From Ursus arctos (Eukaryota; Chordata; Mammalia; Carnivora; Ursidae): DNA of 64,000 bases. Position numbers and translations under genes: made by a program. The stretch spans positions 47,318,475-47,382,474 of the forward strand of contig NW_026622808.1 of the NCBI RefSeq assembly GCF_023065955.2, given 5' to 3'. Numbering within the stretch: position 1 is the stretch's first letter; every line of letters begins with the position of its first letter. Below the pieces are notes generated by a model. The model did not search any database, was not told the origin of the DNA, and saw only the letters and a program-made list of their open reading frames with translations. Shown here in pieces: positions 34,401 to 43,029 of the stretch.

Positions 34401-37400
34401 ACCCAGAGCCTCTCCCACAAATAAACACAGTGGACTACGCTGGAACCGACAAACCCAGAGTGCATTACAGGGAAGGAGCCCACATGGTGGGGAGCACCCA
34501 TCTACTGCACGGGAGTCAGAAACAAGGGGGCGCGAGCGTGCCCCCCGAGCCCCGGCAGTACCCTTTTATTGGCCAGTGCTGCACCAATGTCACACCAGGC
34601 CCAGGCCCTCCTGCCACGAGCGGGAAGGTCACTGTCGGTCTCAGGATCCCTCATCCCGGCCTGGAGCCTGGTCTGGGGGTGTCTGGAAGGGAGGAGGGGC
34701 CACACACAGCTCAGGGAGGAGCACAGGCACCTCGTCCTCCAGCCACAGGGCCGGAGCTGAGGGCCTGAAGACGTGTCTAAGGGAAGGAAGGCAGACGCCC
34801 TGACCGTGCAATTCTCCCACTGTCAGGGTGTCACCATCGCTCAGGGTCAGTCCTTTCTGTGTGTGAGCCCAAATAAGCCTTGTCACTACAGACGTGCGTA
34901 TCACTGGGTATAGCCATCAATGTACGAAAGCTCTCCAAACAGCTGCAAGGAGAACACTGTGTAGGCTTCCCTTCTAGAACCCTCTCCAAGGCCAAGAAGG
35001 CCCCCGGGGCACAGGCTGCCTGCAGAGACCTAGGGCCACCCCTGCAGCCCCAGCAAATCTGAAAGCGGGGGTGAGGAGAGGACATCAGGAGGGCGTCCCG
35101 CTCAAAGCACTGAGGTCCCGCTCTGGGCCTGGCTGGCTGGGGCCATCTACCCCGACACAGGCTGCAGGCCTGCCTGCCCCGTCTGAGCTTGCGGAGGCCG
35201 CTGTGCCACGGACCCCATCAGGCCTAGGGCGTCCTGCTCCAGAGGGGTCCCCCACGGGCAGAGTCCCTAAGAGTCTCTCTGCCGGAGCGAAGGCCGGACA
35301 CTTACAGCTCGTGCAGCTTCGGGCAGAAGCCCCAGCCTTCTCGGCTGATGCGGGTGATGGAGTTGCCGCTCAGGAGGAGCTGGTGCAGGGCCGAGAGGCC
35401 GTACAGCCAGCCTCTGCTCACCTCCGCCAGGCTGTTGTACTCCAGGTGCCTGCAACGACAGCGCACGGCGGTGAGGGCGGGCCTGCCGGCGGCGCGCTCA
35501 CGTTCGCTGACCGCCCCGCACGCGGGCAGTCCCCCTGCACCCCACGCGGGTGCACTGAGGATCTAACGACGGCGCGTGAGAGGATGGGGGGCCTGGTGGC
35601 GCGGGCGTGTCTGTGCTCACGTGTGTCTGGGAAGGACATGGGGGAGGACCGGCGAACCCGACAGACGGCCGTCAGTGTCCAGGCCAACTCGGGAGCTCGG
35701 AGGGCAAGGGGAAACATCCTTGATGTGACCTGGTTAGCCGACTACAAGGGAACCAGATGCCCAACTGGGCAGAAGGGTTCCGAGCACAGGGCACAGCAAC
35801 ACCCGAGCCCGTGAAAGGAAGAGAAAGAAGAGAAAGTGGGGCATACCTATCATCTCCCTCTTAGAGGTAAGGAAACTGCGGCTGGGAGAAGTTAGCTAAC
35901 TTCATGCCACAGCTCTGCAAGCAGTGAGGGGCTGAAATTCAAGCCCAGGTCTGGCGAACCAAGTCAGGGCTCAGGACGATGGTGCCTAGAGACACGCCTT
36001 AGCTCGGGGGTCAGACTACTTGGATTTAAACCCCCATCTTGCCACTTTGCTGAATGGGGCTGAAACATCAGTAAGATGGAGAGACCCAAGGGTAGCAGCT
36101 TCACGAGGCTGTTACGAGAAGCAAACAGGAAAATGCCATAATTTCAGCACGGTGCGGAGGGCGTCCCTCATGTGAGGACATTCTTACCTGCTTCCAGACC
36201 CTGCACACCCGAACCCAGGATGACCCCACCAGACTGGCCTCTAATTCCAGTGTTGCCCCACATTCACATCACAAGGCCTGTGGGCAACCAGGTTTTGCTT
36301 TCATCTGTCTCACTTTCTGCCACTGCTCAAAAGGTGAGCCCATTTATAAATAACCTCTCGGGCAACTCATCATCTTCAACGCATATGAATGTGCCCAACA
36401 TAAAAACCAAAGGGTATGTGCTAACTCCATTTTCTTCTGAGAACTCTCCTTGAATCTCAGCACACCCAGCGCACGACCACCTGGATTTCGCAGCTCAAAA
36501 CGACAGTTTTAAGGAGGTCCAGTAAAAGTGCTTTTCAGGGCGCCTGGGTAGCGCAGTCGTTAAAGCGTCTGCCTTCGGCTCAGGGCATGATCCTGGCGTT
36601 CCGGGATCAAGTCCCACATTGGGCTCCTCCGCTGGCAGCCTGCTTCTTCCTCTCCCACTCCCCTGCTGTGTTCCCTCTCTCGCTGGCTGTCTGTCACATA
36701 AATAAATAAAATCTTAAAAAAAAAAAAGTGCTTTTGAATAGATAGAAAAAGACGTGCGGCCAATCCCAGGAGCAGGAAAAGAAGGAGAAGCAGGACCTCA
36801 GTGTGAATGCTGATGCCCTCACCTCAGAGTGTACGGATTTGGGGATGGGTGGGAAGAGGGGGTCAACAGGGACGCTACTGATAATAAGCATGGTGCAGAG
36901 CTGATGAGACGGGATGCAGAGTTCTTGTTTACTATTTCCGTGGCCAAGATAACAAGAGACATAAACACAGTGATATAACTTTAGAGCCTGGAAGGGAGGG
37001 GTGTGTGTGTACATGCATGCTCATGCGTGTGTGTGTGTGGGGGGGGTGTTCCTGAGCGAGTTACATCACTGACCATAACAAGTCTCCAGCTGACCCACCA
37101 AGACGGGGGAAACCAACAAGAAGGGCTCCTGGCGGGCTCAGTTGGTGGGGCCTGAGATTCTTGATCTCAGGGCTGTGAGTTTGAGACCCACGTTGGGTGT
37201 AGAAATTACTTAAAAATAAAATAATGAAAAAAAGAAAAAAAGAACAAAGAAAAACCAACCAGGAGAGGATGACCAGAGACTGCCCTTTGGGAGCAGAAGC
37301 GGGGTAAAGAGAGAATGGGGGAGGAGAGTGGCCTAGGCCACGTTTCTGTACTCTGACTGTATGGACCGCTGAAAACAAACTAATTTAAATGTTTAAAAAG

Positions 37401-40400
37401 GAAAGATCGGTAACCGCCTTCTCTGCCCTTCTCCACAGGCCTTCCTGCCACTGCTTTACGTGACTCTTGCTGCAGGCGTGCTGTGTGACCGTACACATCT
37501 GGCGGGAGGGAGCGCTCCCTTGTAAAAAGTGGAACATCTGCACCGAGGGGCCTGATTAGCTCACGAAACATAAATAAATCTCCCAGGATGAACTCGATCC
37601 TGTAGGCCCACCTGCACATCCAGACAGACGGGCAAGTCCCAAACAGGGAGGCAGGGAACTTCCTGCAGCCCGTGGGAGGGGGCCCACTCTGCACCCCGCT
37701 GCTCGCTGAGGACGTGGCAGGGGGAGAGAAGCCTGAGCAAACGGCTCCGTCTTCCACCTTCACCAGCCTGCTTCCTCCACCAGACCCACGGAAACTCCCC
37801 CCAGAGCCTTTCCTGACCTCTGAGAAAAAGACCCTTACATTAGGCAAAGTCACCAAAGCTACTGAGCACCGCCCAGCCTCCCGAGACCCAAAGGGCAGGG
37901 GGCCAGGTCCTGCGGAAGTCCGCCACGGTCCTTCAAGGCGGGGGGCGGAGCTCCACAGCCCTGCAAGGCAGGGGGCAGAGGCGCGCACGCAGGGCCCCAG
38001 CGCCGGAGCCAAGCACGGGCCCCGCCCGGAACCCAGCACCCCACTTACAGCACGTGTATCCTGGACAGTCCCCAGAAGGCCCCATCCGTGAGCTTGCTGA
38101 TGTTGTTTCGCTGGAGCTTTAGCACCTCCAAACTGTCAAGCCCCTGGAATGTCAGGCCCTCGATGACCCGAATGCGATTCCTATTCAGGTCCCTAAAGAG
38201 ACGGAAGGCAGTGGGCTGAGGCCTCGCTGCATGTTCCCCGCCTACAACTGTTCTCATGCAGGCCCAGCTGGGTTTCTGAGCCAGCAGGGAAAACCGTGGT
38301 GAGGACGTCCCAGCGAAGCTCAGAGGTGCGGCAGGGCCCACTGGGTGTCTTACGGCCGCTCCTGCCCGCCACACAGGCAGGGACACAGACTGGGCCAGGG
38401 CTCCTGAATGCAAGAGGGCACAGGGCCCCCCAGAAGCCAGCCCCACCATGCCTCCCAAGGACCGAGTGCACCACTTCCTCCCCAAACATCCATGACTCTG
38501 CTGTGAGGAGGTGGCTGTGACTCAGGATGGGGACATCTTAGGTGAGGTGTCTCTTAGCTCAGCAACAGAAATGCATACTAGATGCCTCGACCCAGGAAAA
38601 ACCCAACCACCGGACAGCAGATGGCAATGACACTTTCCCCTGGAGGCGTTAACGGGGTCTCTACTGATGGGAGAGGAGCGAGTGCACGTGGGGGAGGAGG
38701 GGAGCTGACACACCATGAAGCACACACAGCCGGCTTCCGACCGTGTGACAAAGCCTCGGTGCACCAGAAGACTGCAGGAATCCGGGCGGGCTGGACGCAT
38801 TAGTAACACTGGGCGAAGGGGGGGAGAACGCATGGCTAGCCAGAAAGCCCTTGGTTTTCCCCCAAATACTTCTGTAGTGTCTCATGACGCTGCCCCACAC
38901 ACAACGTCCTGAGCATCGAGAGTCCAGAGATGCTCTGCACGGGTGTGTGTGTGTGTGAGTGAGAGTGTGTAACAGCGCATGTGTTTGAGTGTGAATGAGT
39001 GTATGTAAGAGCATGAGCGTGTGTTTTGAGTGTGAATGAGTGAATGTGCAAGTGTGCATATGTGTGAGTGTGTAAGCGTGTGAGCATGTGTCAATGAGTG
39101 TATGTGTGAAAGTGTGTGAGTGTGTGAATGAGTGTATGTGTGAGAATGAGTATATGTGTGAGAGAAAGCGTGTGTATGAGTGAGAGTGTGTGTGTGAGTG
39201 AGGGAAGCACAGGCGTGAGGGCGCTGGGGGGCAGGGCGCCCTGTCTTGCTGCCAAACCTGACCCTGAACAACTATTGTGTTCTATTTAAACCCAATCTCC
39301 GACATTAGCTTACTTTCCCGACATACACTCTTCTGACCCAAAGAGGACACAGGAAAACAACCAGGGAGCACATGATCCACTGGGCTCCAGGAAACAGGTT
39401 TCTGGAATCCACACCCTGTCTCACCCTAGGAGTGCACTCAGCTTTGAGCGCACGAAACAGAACCTCCGGCCACCACCTCCACCTCTGGCTACACCGACTT
39501 CCTGTCAGACTGCTCAGAAGGTGCTGGACCCCATAATGCCCACAGTACAGATTTTATGGGACCTGTAAAACACACACGAACCCCCCAAGATAGACACCCC
39601 AACCCACACAGCCTAAGCATTAGCCAGGATCAGCTAGCCAGCAGGACTCCTCATTTCATTTTGGAAAGTGCCAATGAGGACAAGCATGTATGTCCTCAGT
39701 GGATCTTGATTTCTGCACAACCTGAGGCAGCCCATAGGCCCCAGACCCAGCTTCTCATTTGCTTTTATTAGGTGTCGCCACAGGGCCATTAATGATAGTT
39801 TATGCAGAGTCTGACCGAGGGGAAGTGAGGAAGGGGTCGCGTTTGGAACGAGGTCCGTGGGGAAATCTGGCCTCCATAAAGTTTGGCTAACCTTAATTAA
39901 AGTGCAGGTTTCTGTACTCACAGTTGTGTCAGCCTGGGTAACTTGAATGCTTTCATGGGAAGCTGCGTGATCCTGTTTTTGCTCAGGCGAAGCATTACCA
40001 GCGACCGTGACAGACCATCAAATGCTCCCGACTCCAGGGTGCCAATCCGGTTGCTTGCCAGGTTGCTGGAACGGTACAGGACAGAGAATGTAGTGTCAGT
40101 AGGGGCCCTTCCTCATTCTGTTACAGACACCCCTGGCTAAGCTGGGGGAAAAAGCTTAAACACACCCAGAGGGATGGGTTTCTGATGACACAGTTACCAT
40201 CTTTAGTCCTCAATGGGCGAGCCTGGAAACTTGCCTGTCGGGACCATCCGCTTCAGGCCTCGACAGAAGTGTCATTTCAGCCCAGAGCACACGGTGCTCG
40301 TAGCCAGTGGGCTGCCTTCCACTGGAGGGTGGGGTCAACGTCACTGACCTCCACCCCAGCACCCTCACAGTCCAGCCGGGCCGTGCAGAGGGGCCATCTC

Positions 40401-42502
40401 CACAGCTACCCTATGCAGGATTCCCTCAATACCCCCTAACCAAGGGTGAGGGTTCAAAGTTGGTGAGAAAAGTCCTAGGAATCAGAAAGTCAACCTCCAG
40501 GCAAGGTCAGAACTGATTTATTAATTCTAGGGAAGTTAATTTTTCCCTTACATTTTATTTATTTATTTATTCAAAGATTTATTTATTTATTTTAGATAGA
40601 GTGCACAAGAGCAGGGAGGGGCAGAGGGAGAGAATTTCCAGCAGATTCCCTGCTGACTGGGGAGGCCAACTCAGGGCTCGATTCCATGACCCCAAGATCA
40701 TGACCTGAGCCAAAATCAAGAGTCAGATGCTCAACTGACTGAGCCACCCAGGTGCCCCACCAGCCTTAAATTTTCAAGTGGGTCTCACTGTATAACTTTA
40801 TATACGCACACATGAACACACATCCTCTTATAAATGTGTATAAGCCAATTCATTTTAATCATTTCAAATTTATCAAAGAAACACTTAGACAAGAAGCAAT
40901 TCTTTAATGGGATGTCCATTCATAGGATTACGTATGTAAAGAGCACTTTCCCTCAAAATGTACTGCAATATACAGGTTGTAGCTGTTGTGTTCCACTGTG
41001 CGACATTCTTTCAACTAATAAAAAGAAGAAAAAACAGAGAAAAGGGAAGAACAGTATGTTATCCATATCAGAAGTTACCACCACTATCTCGTTCCTTCTG
41101 CCTTCCCTGGACAAATGCTGCCGTTTGTGGCTAAAACAAAAAGGAAAAAGACCAGAGAGAACTTGCTTCCACAGAGACGGGAAGGGGGTGAGGCATTTTT
41201 CACCCCCCCACCCCCCATCAGGCAGCGGCCCAGGACAGGGCACATGAGGATTCTGTGCAAACGGGGCTGGACTGTTTGTTCTTAACACTCCACGTTCAAG
41301 GAGAACAGTCTGTGTGATGGAGACGCACCGGCCAGGAGCTGCCAAAATAGAACGCCCCTCCTGCTTTCGTGCAGAGAGGTCACCGCCATTCGGTTCAGTG
41401 GTTGCCGGTTGTAGTTGCTGGTTGCTTTGTCCCAAGCAAGGGAGTGCCAGGTGGCAAGGGGACACCCCTGGAAAGCCCTGAGTGGGGGCTCAGCACTGTC
41501 ACCCTGGCTTCACAAAGGCCAGGGCCTCCCGTTTCCAGTTCTGGTGCCGGGATGCAGCCTAAGAAAAACATCACTCCCCTCCTTGGGGGTCCTAGAAAAT
41601 CCATGTGCCAGGCCTTGGCCTCCATGAACGGGTCAAAACAACCCCTAAACCAGCCTCATGAAAGAGCCTCAAAATGACTCCGGATCCATGACAACACGGG
41701 GAATGAGAACTCACATGTCACTTGAAGACATCTTTGGAGCCCAGGTTTTTAGTTTCTTCCCCAAAGCAACATTTTTCTAACAACAAGCAGTAAGCTCAAC
41801 AGGTTTGAATGGTTCTTCCTCCCTGCTCCCATCCGCTGCGTGTGAGAAGGGCTGTTAGGATGGGTGAAGAGCGTGCAGACAAACAGAGATCTAGGAGGTC
41901 CTGGGAACGCACACAAGGGCGTACGCGCCTCTTGACGAACCCTCGTGCCAGGCTTCGGGAGTGTGGTGCCTGGATCGGCACGTACCGGGTCAGCCTCGGC
42001 AGGGAGGCCTCCCTGCGGGGCCATTTGCTAAGTGCCCCTGAACCTTCTCTACTGGCTCTCCCGGGAGGCAGCCCAGGATGTGAGGAAGAACGCAGGCCTC
42101 ATACTCAGGCTGCACCTGTACTTGACTCCCTCACCTCTCCCCGCCTCCGCTGTCACCCGTGCAGCCAGACTAATGCTGCTCGATGCGGAAATGCTCTACA
42201 AATGTGCCAACAGAAGACGGTGGACCGGGGTCCCCAGCCCCCACCCCTGCCGAGGGGAGCTGAAGGTGGGCGCCTACCCCCCGACTCAGCCCGGGCACGG
42301 TGGGGAGGGAACCACGCACTCTGTGTCCACACGCGGGGGCCGACGGCAGAGCAGGGGCACTTACAGCTCCTTTAGGTGCAGCCCGTGCGGGAAGCAGGTG
42401 TTCCGGATCTCCGTGATGTTGTTGGAGCTCAGGTCCAGCACCTCCAAGGCAAGGTAAGCCTGCAGCTGACTCCTCTCCACGCTGCGGATCTTATTGTGCT
42501 GC
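7240..42502 (-). CDS. LRIG1: LRIG1, exons 4-19 (16 coding exons, 5' end outside window)
   Basis: LRIG1 is a single-pass plasma-membrane protein that binds EGFR/ERBB receptors (also MET and RET) and promotes their ubiquitination and degradation; it also marks quiescent epithelial stem cells. About 980 codons are readable here, in order: LRR array (exons 4-11), LRR C-terminal cap with CDC..C..C cysteines (exon 12), three I-set Ig domains (exons 13-15), a transmembrane helix in exon 15 and a long cytoplasmic tail (exons 16-19). Segments such as [20 protein letters not shown] and [11 protein letters not shown] identify LRIG1 rather than LRIG2 or LRIG3. All junctions keep frame: LRR exons take one base and leave two; exons 13-18 take two and leave one. 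Exons 1-3 are not visible up to 64000. Oddities are a weak exon 14 donor and a last exon about 11 codons longer than recalled human. Confidence 0.96.
7597..7881 (-). CDS. LRIG1: LRIG1 exon 18: cytoplasmic tail (285 nt)
   Basis: The acceptor is gtcccgcag and the donor gtagac (weak at +5 and +6). It reads [20 protein letters not shown] at the start (with the base from exon 17), then [12 protein letters not shown] and the conserved [20 protein letters not shown] near its end. Human LRIG1 has [18 protein letters not shown] at the same place. Intron 18 (7500-7596) is only 97 nt; its retention would add about 17 codons and then a stop. Confidence 0.93.
7882..8507 (-). other. LRIG1 intron 17
   Basis: Unique AT-leaning intron of 626 nt between exons 17 and 18. 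No repeat or other gene recognised. Confidence 0.7.
8508..8654 (-). CDS. LRIG1: LRIG1 exon 17: cytoplasmic tail (147 nt)
   Basis: The acceptor is ctactgcag and the donor gtaagag. It reads [17 protein letters not shown], then [20 protein letters not shown] and ends QKM; the human counterpart is [28 protein letters not shown]. The phase is kept (two bases in, one base out). The sequence is diverged, as is usual for this tail, but collinear. Confidence 0.92.
8655..9231 (-). other. LRIG1 intron 16
   Basis: Intron of 577 nt, unique sequence, nothing further seen. Confidence 0.7.
9232..9357 (-). CDS. LRIG1: LRIG1 exon 16: membrane-proximal tail (126 nt)
   Basis: The acceptor is ctccttgcag and the donor gtaagg. 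It encodes [20 protein letters not shown], then [20 protein letters not shown] and SN, almost identical to human LRIG1. It follows the transmembrane exon directly and is part of the cytoplasmic domain. Confidence 0.95.
9358..9745 (-). other. LRIG1 intron 15
   Basis: Intron of 388 nt, unique sequence, nothing further seen. Confidence 0.7.
9746..10165 (-). CDS. LRIG1: LRIG1 exon 15: third Ig domain, transmembrane helix, juxtamembrane (420 nt)
   Basis: The acceptor is tgccttcctgcag and the donor gtgagc. The exon begins [15 protein letters not shown] with the base from exon 14. The Ig pair is LQCKATGNP and [10 protein letters not shown], with the ITWLKGG tryptophan and the DAGQY motif between them, i.e. 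a complete I-set domain. After a CRKDG linker comes the membrane helix [20 protein letters not shown], then the basic stop-transfer [11 protein letters not shown] 242-codon open frame on the opposite strand is a shadow of this conserved coding sequence. Confidence 0.96.
10166..10690 (-). other. LRIG1 intron 14
   Basis: Intron of 525 nt with an A-rich simple stretch near 10520-10545. Its 5' splice site is the non-consensus gtccga. Confidence 0.65.
10691..10972 (-). CDS. LRIG1: LRIG1 exon 14: second Ig domain (282 nt)
   Basis: The acceptor is tattttgcag. The exon reads [20 protein letters not shown], the cysteine segment [20 protein letters not shown], then [20 protein letters not shown] and [10 protein letters not shown], ending ANATLTVF, which includes an N-glycosylation sequon (NAT). 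Joining at 10691 gives ..TVFETPSL.., which matches human TVLETPSL. The donor this requires is gtccga, far from the consensus gtragt; an in-frame gtatat lies 21 nt downstream. Confidence 0.92.
10973..12118 (-). other. LRIG1 intron 13
   Basis: Intron of 1.1 kb, unique. The part nearest exon 14 (about 11040-11160) is C-rich on the plus strand. Confidence 0.65.
12119..12439 (-). CDS. LRIG1: LRIG1 exon 13: first Ig domain (321 nt)
   Basis: The acceptor is ctctccgcag and the donor gtaagg. It reads [20 protein letters not shown], the cysteine strand [19 protein letters not shown], and [19 protein letters not shown] near its end. This is the first I-set Ig domain of the ectodomain. The phase is two bases in and one base out. 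Confidence 0.95.
13600..17320 (+). mobile_element. Old, decayed L1 (L1M type), rearranged, with nested partial SINE
   Basis: The order of an ancient mammalian L1 can be followed: ORF1-like DNA (phrases such as atccagcaaaaccgtccttc near 14393 and ccttcaggctgaaatgaaag near 14507), the inter-ORF spacer, the ORF2 endonuclease start (agagatacactttaaattca near 15098, ataaaatagactttagggca near 15176) and the reverse-transcriptase region up to about 16837. After a partial SINE it resumes in the 3' UTR (cataaagcc/ccatttatatgacac type phrases, 17014-17320). The frames are full of stops, so it is inactive. It is antisense to LRIG1. Part of ORF2 is missing at the SINE. Confidence 0.8.
16838..17013 (+). 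mobile_element. Can-SINE, 5'-truncated, inside the L1
   Basis: Starts at actcttgatttcggctcagg, so roughly the first 37 bases of the tRNA-like head are missing, and runs through the CT-rich middle to an A tail at 17000-17013. L1 ORF2 text lies on its left and L1 3' UTR text on its right. Confidence 0.8.
17340..17935 (-). mobile_element. L1 3' fragment, minus strand
   Basis: The plus strand reads the complement of an L1 3' region: phrases matching tcaaggttcatc, ctaataatactccag, ttgacccactcatcc and gggctgcaccattttacat. It is heavily mutated and sits tail to tail with the plus-strand L1. Confidence 0.75.
17845..17858 (+). repeat. C14 homopolymer
   Basis: Fourteen C residues inside the minus-strand L1 fragment. 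Confidence 0.85.
19423..19586 (-). CDS. LRIG1: LRIG1 exon 12: LRR C-terminal cap (164 nt)
   Basis: The acceptor is tgtttttcttttag and the donor gtaaga. It encodes [20 protein letters not shown], then [19 protein letters not shown] and SVPPESFVC. The CDC pair plus the two later cysteines form the four-cysteine LRRCT fold that closes the LRR solenoid. It enters in the LRR phase (one base completes a Leu codon) and leaves in the Ig phase (one base out), so it is the adaptor between the two exon systems. Confidence 0.96.
19836..20052 (-). mobile_element. Can-SINE, full length, with 16-bp target duplication
   Basis: A T-rich tail complement at 19841-19859 and the tRNA-like head complement (ccacccaggtgcccc) at 20038-20052 bracket the element. 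Perfect duplications of aagatctggcatttct flank it at 19820-19835 and 20053-20068. It is in LRIG1 intron 11, on the LRIG1 strand, about 250 nt before exon 12. The perfect duplication indicates a fairly recent insertion. Confidence 0.95.
21867..22080 (+). mobile_element. Can-SINE, full length
   Basis: Runs from ggggcaacttggttggctca to an A24-26 tail. The flanks are gaccagcaagacc (21854-21866) and gaccaacaagacc (22081-22093), a 13-bp target duplication with one mismatch. Antisense to LRIG1. Confidence 0.93.
22579..22602 (+). repeat. G24 homopolymer
   Basis: Twenty-four consecutive G residues in LRIG1 intron 11, the longest G or C run in the window and a possible G-quadruplex. Confidence 0.9.
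23540..23742 (-). mobile_element. hAT/Charlie-type nonautonomous DNA transposon relic
   Basis: Shares the plan of the element at 47880 in opposite orientation: gcggttagtaagct..cctgcgggcctgg at one end, cacacagccacgccc inside, and cctttaagaaaaggtgtgcagacccc at the other. Strongly mutated, no clean target duplication. Confidence 0.6.
23887..23958 (-). CDS. LRIG1: LRIG1 exon 11: one LRR (72 nt)
   Basis: The acceptor is tgcag and the donor gtgagt. It encodes [20 protein letters not shown] and then LREL, one 24-residue LRR with the LxxNxI core. The human counterpart is NLGGNAIRSVQFDAFVKMKN. Confidence 0.95.
23959..24792 (-). other. LRIG1 intron 10
   Basis: Intron of 834 nt; unique sequence, nothing recognised. 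Confidence 0.65.
24793..24864 (-). CDS. LRIG1: LRIG1 exon 10: one LRR (72 nt)
   Basis: The acceptor is tctggcag within a short pyrimidine tract and the donor is gtgagt. It encodes [20 protein letters not shown] and then LEHL, identical to recalled human LRIG1. Confidence 0.96.
24865..30319 (-). other. LRIG1 intron 9 (5.5 kb)
   Basis: Largely unique, with no SINE or L1 recognised. It contains a CpG-rich block (about 26280-26800) followed by an AT-rich stretch with several TAAT cores (26850-27020). Confidence 0.6.
30320..30400 (-). CDS. LRIG1: LRIG1 exon 9: one LRR with a three-residue insert (81 nt)
   Basis: The acceptor is ctcctgcccag and the donor gtgagt. It encodes [20 protein letters not shown] and then LDSLSKL. 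At 27 residues it is longer than the usual 24-residue repeat, which is a known irregularity of LRIG proteins, and it keeps the common exon phase. Confidence 0.95.
30401..32435 (-). other. LRIG1 intron 8 (2.0 kb)
   Basis: Unique sequence without a recognised transposon. A 239-codon plus-strand open frame (31300-32019) has no family resemblance. Confidence 0.6.
32436..32579 (-). CDS. LRIG1: LRIG1 exon 8: two LRRs (144 nt)
   Basis: The acceptor is gcctcccccag and the donor gtacgt. It encodes [20 protein letters not shown] and then [20 protein letters not shown] and GLKHLRVL. It contains an N-glycosylation sequon (NLT). Two 24-residue repeats. Confidence 0.96.
32580..35305 (-). other. LRIG1 intron 7 (2.7 kb)
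   Basis: Contains one Can-SINE (34047-34246). The rest is unique sequence. Confidence 0.65.
34047..34246 (+). mobile_element. Can-SINE, full length
   Basis: Head ggggtgcctggggggctcag, CT-rich middle, then an A tail ending at 34246. Intron 7, antisense to LRIG1. The target duplication is unclear. Confidence 0.9.
35306..35449 (-). CDS. LRIG1: LRIG1 exon 7: two LRRs (144 nt)
   Basis: The acceptor is gtcgttgcag and the donor gtaagt. It encodes [20 protein letters not shown], then [20 protein letters not shown] and FCPKLHEL. Clearly orthologous to human (HLEYNSLVEVNSGSLYGL..), but it has more replacements than the neighbouring LRR exons and lies in a CpG-rich stretch. Confidence 0.94.
35845..35962 (+). 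mobile_element. MIR relic
   Basis: Contains aggtaaggaaactgcggctg, a short relic of the cacagctctgcaagcagtga region and gaaattcaagcccaggtctg: the 'fraction of gut' layout of a MIR core. Confidence 0.65.
35990..36165 (+). mobile_element. MIR relic
   Basis: Contains ttggatttaaacccccatct, tgccactttgctgaatgggg and gaggctgttacgagaagcaa, in MIR order from core to 3' end. Confidence 0.55.
36538..36723 (+). mobile_element. Can-SINE, full length, with 12-bp target duplication
   Basis: Head gggcgcctgggtagcgcagt, then the ctcgctggctgtctgtcac middle typical of the arctoid form, and a taaataaataaaatc tail. Perfect aaaagtgctttt repeats flank it (36524-36535 and 36724-36735). Intron 6. Confidence 0.93.
37008..37047 (+). 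repeat. TG and G simple tract
   Basis: (GT)n interrupted by acatgcatgctcatgc and ending in a G7-8 run. Confidence 0.8.
37123..37251 (+). mobile_element. Short Can-SINE (older subfamily)
   Basis: Head gggctcctggcgggctcagt and the ttgggtgtagaaattactta ending mark the shorter SINEC type lacking the CT-rich stretch. An aaaccaac-like sequence occurs on both sides. Confidence 0.8.
38049..38192 (-). CDS. LRIG1: LRIG1 exon 6: two LRRs (144 nt)
   Basis: The acceptor is ccgtctctttag and the donor gtaagt. It encodes [20 protein letters not shown], then [20 protein letters not shown] and GLSRIHVL, nearly identical to human LRIG1. It contains the sequon NIS. Confidence 0.97.
38193..39921 (-). other. LRIG1 intron 5 (1.7 kb)
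   Basis: Contains the TGAGTG-type minisatellite at 38941-39203; otherwise unique. Confidence 0.65.
38941..39203 (+). repeat. GTGTGAGTG-type minisatellite (263 bp)
   Basis: An imperfect array of gtgtgagtg, gaatgagtg and gtatgtgtga units starting with a plain (GT)8 run. On the LRIG1 strand it is CA-rich. It lies in intron 5, about 720 nt before the exon 6 acceptor. Long open frames of His/Thr/Ser repeats here are artefacts. Confidence 0.92.
39922..40065 (-). CDS. LRIG1: LRIG1 exon 5: two LRRs (144 nt)
   Basis: The acceptor is gtaccgttccag and the donor gtgagt. It encodes [20 protein letters not shown], then [20 protein letters not shown] and KLPRLTQL. The human counterpart is [20 protein letters not shown]. 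Confidence 0.96.
40066..42364 (-). other. LRIG1 intron 4 (2.3 kb)
   Basis: Contains one minus-strand Can-SINE (40553-40758); otherwise unique. Confidence 0.65.
40553..40758 (-). mobile_element. Can-SINE, full length
   Basis: The left end is the tail complement (repeated tttattta), the right end the head complement gagccacccaggtgcccc. It is sense to LRIG1 and about 490 nt before exon 5. Confidence 0.9.
42365..42502 (-). CDS. LRIG1: LRIG1 exon 4: two LRRs (138 nt), first exon in the window
   Basis: The acceptor is tgtgtttcag and the donor gtaagt. It encodes [20 protein letters not shown], then [20 protein letters not shown] and LHLKEL, with the sequon NIT. The first G completes a Leu codon started in exon 3. 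The number 4 rests on counting 16 exons here against 19 in human LRIG1. Confidence 0.95.
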
Positions 42503-43029
42503 CTGAAACACACAAGGGCAGGGCACTTGAACGTGTCTTTTTCCAAGGAAACATTTTCCCCGCCGTTTCTTTCAGACACCTTCGTGGCACCCTTCACATG
42601 AGGTCTCCCGTTCTTCTTTCCGTAAAGTTATCACCTGCTGGCTGGCTGCTACAGAGAATACTGAATTTTCTGGCAGGCACAGTTTGTCTGCCCAAGTTCA
42701 AAGCCTGGGCTGCTCTCCACGTGGACAAGAACACAGGGGTCATGAATGCCGTGCAAAGAACACTGAGACCAGAACTCAGAATTCACCAGTGTGCGTTCCC
42801 ATAAAGAACGTGCCCAGTGAAACCTGCCAGCTCCAGGTGCGGTTCTCATCCCGAACCTTCAGAACAGAGCCCAGCCCCGTCAGGTACGGGACTGCAGGCA
42901 CCGGAGCTCAGAGTACAGGTCTAATCCAACTTAATGCATCATGACGCACTTCATGTTTTGACAGGCGTGAGGACAGGCACAAGGGATTTTTTTTTTTTAA
43001 ATGACATGCTTCTGACAACCTAAGGGGAA

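Larger units (their letters stand above)
35450..38048 (-). other. LRIG1 intron 6 (2.6 kb)
   Basis: Contains two MIR relics, two Can-SINEs and a TG/G tract near 37008-37047. Confidence 0.65.

Noticed and set aside
38882..39271. His/Thr/Ser-repeat protein frames
   Set aside because: They are translations of the TGAGTG-type minisatellite.
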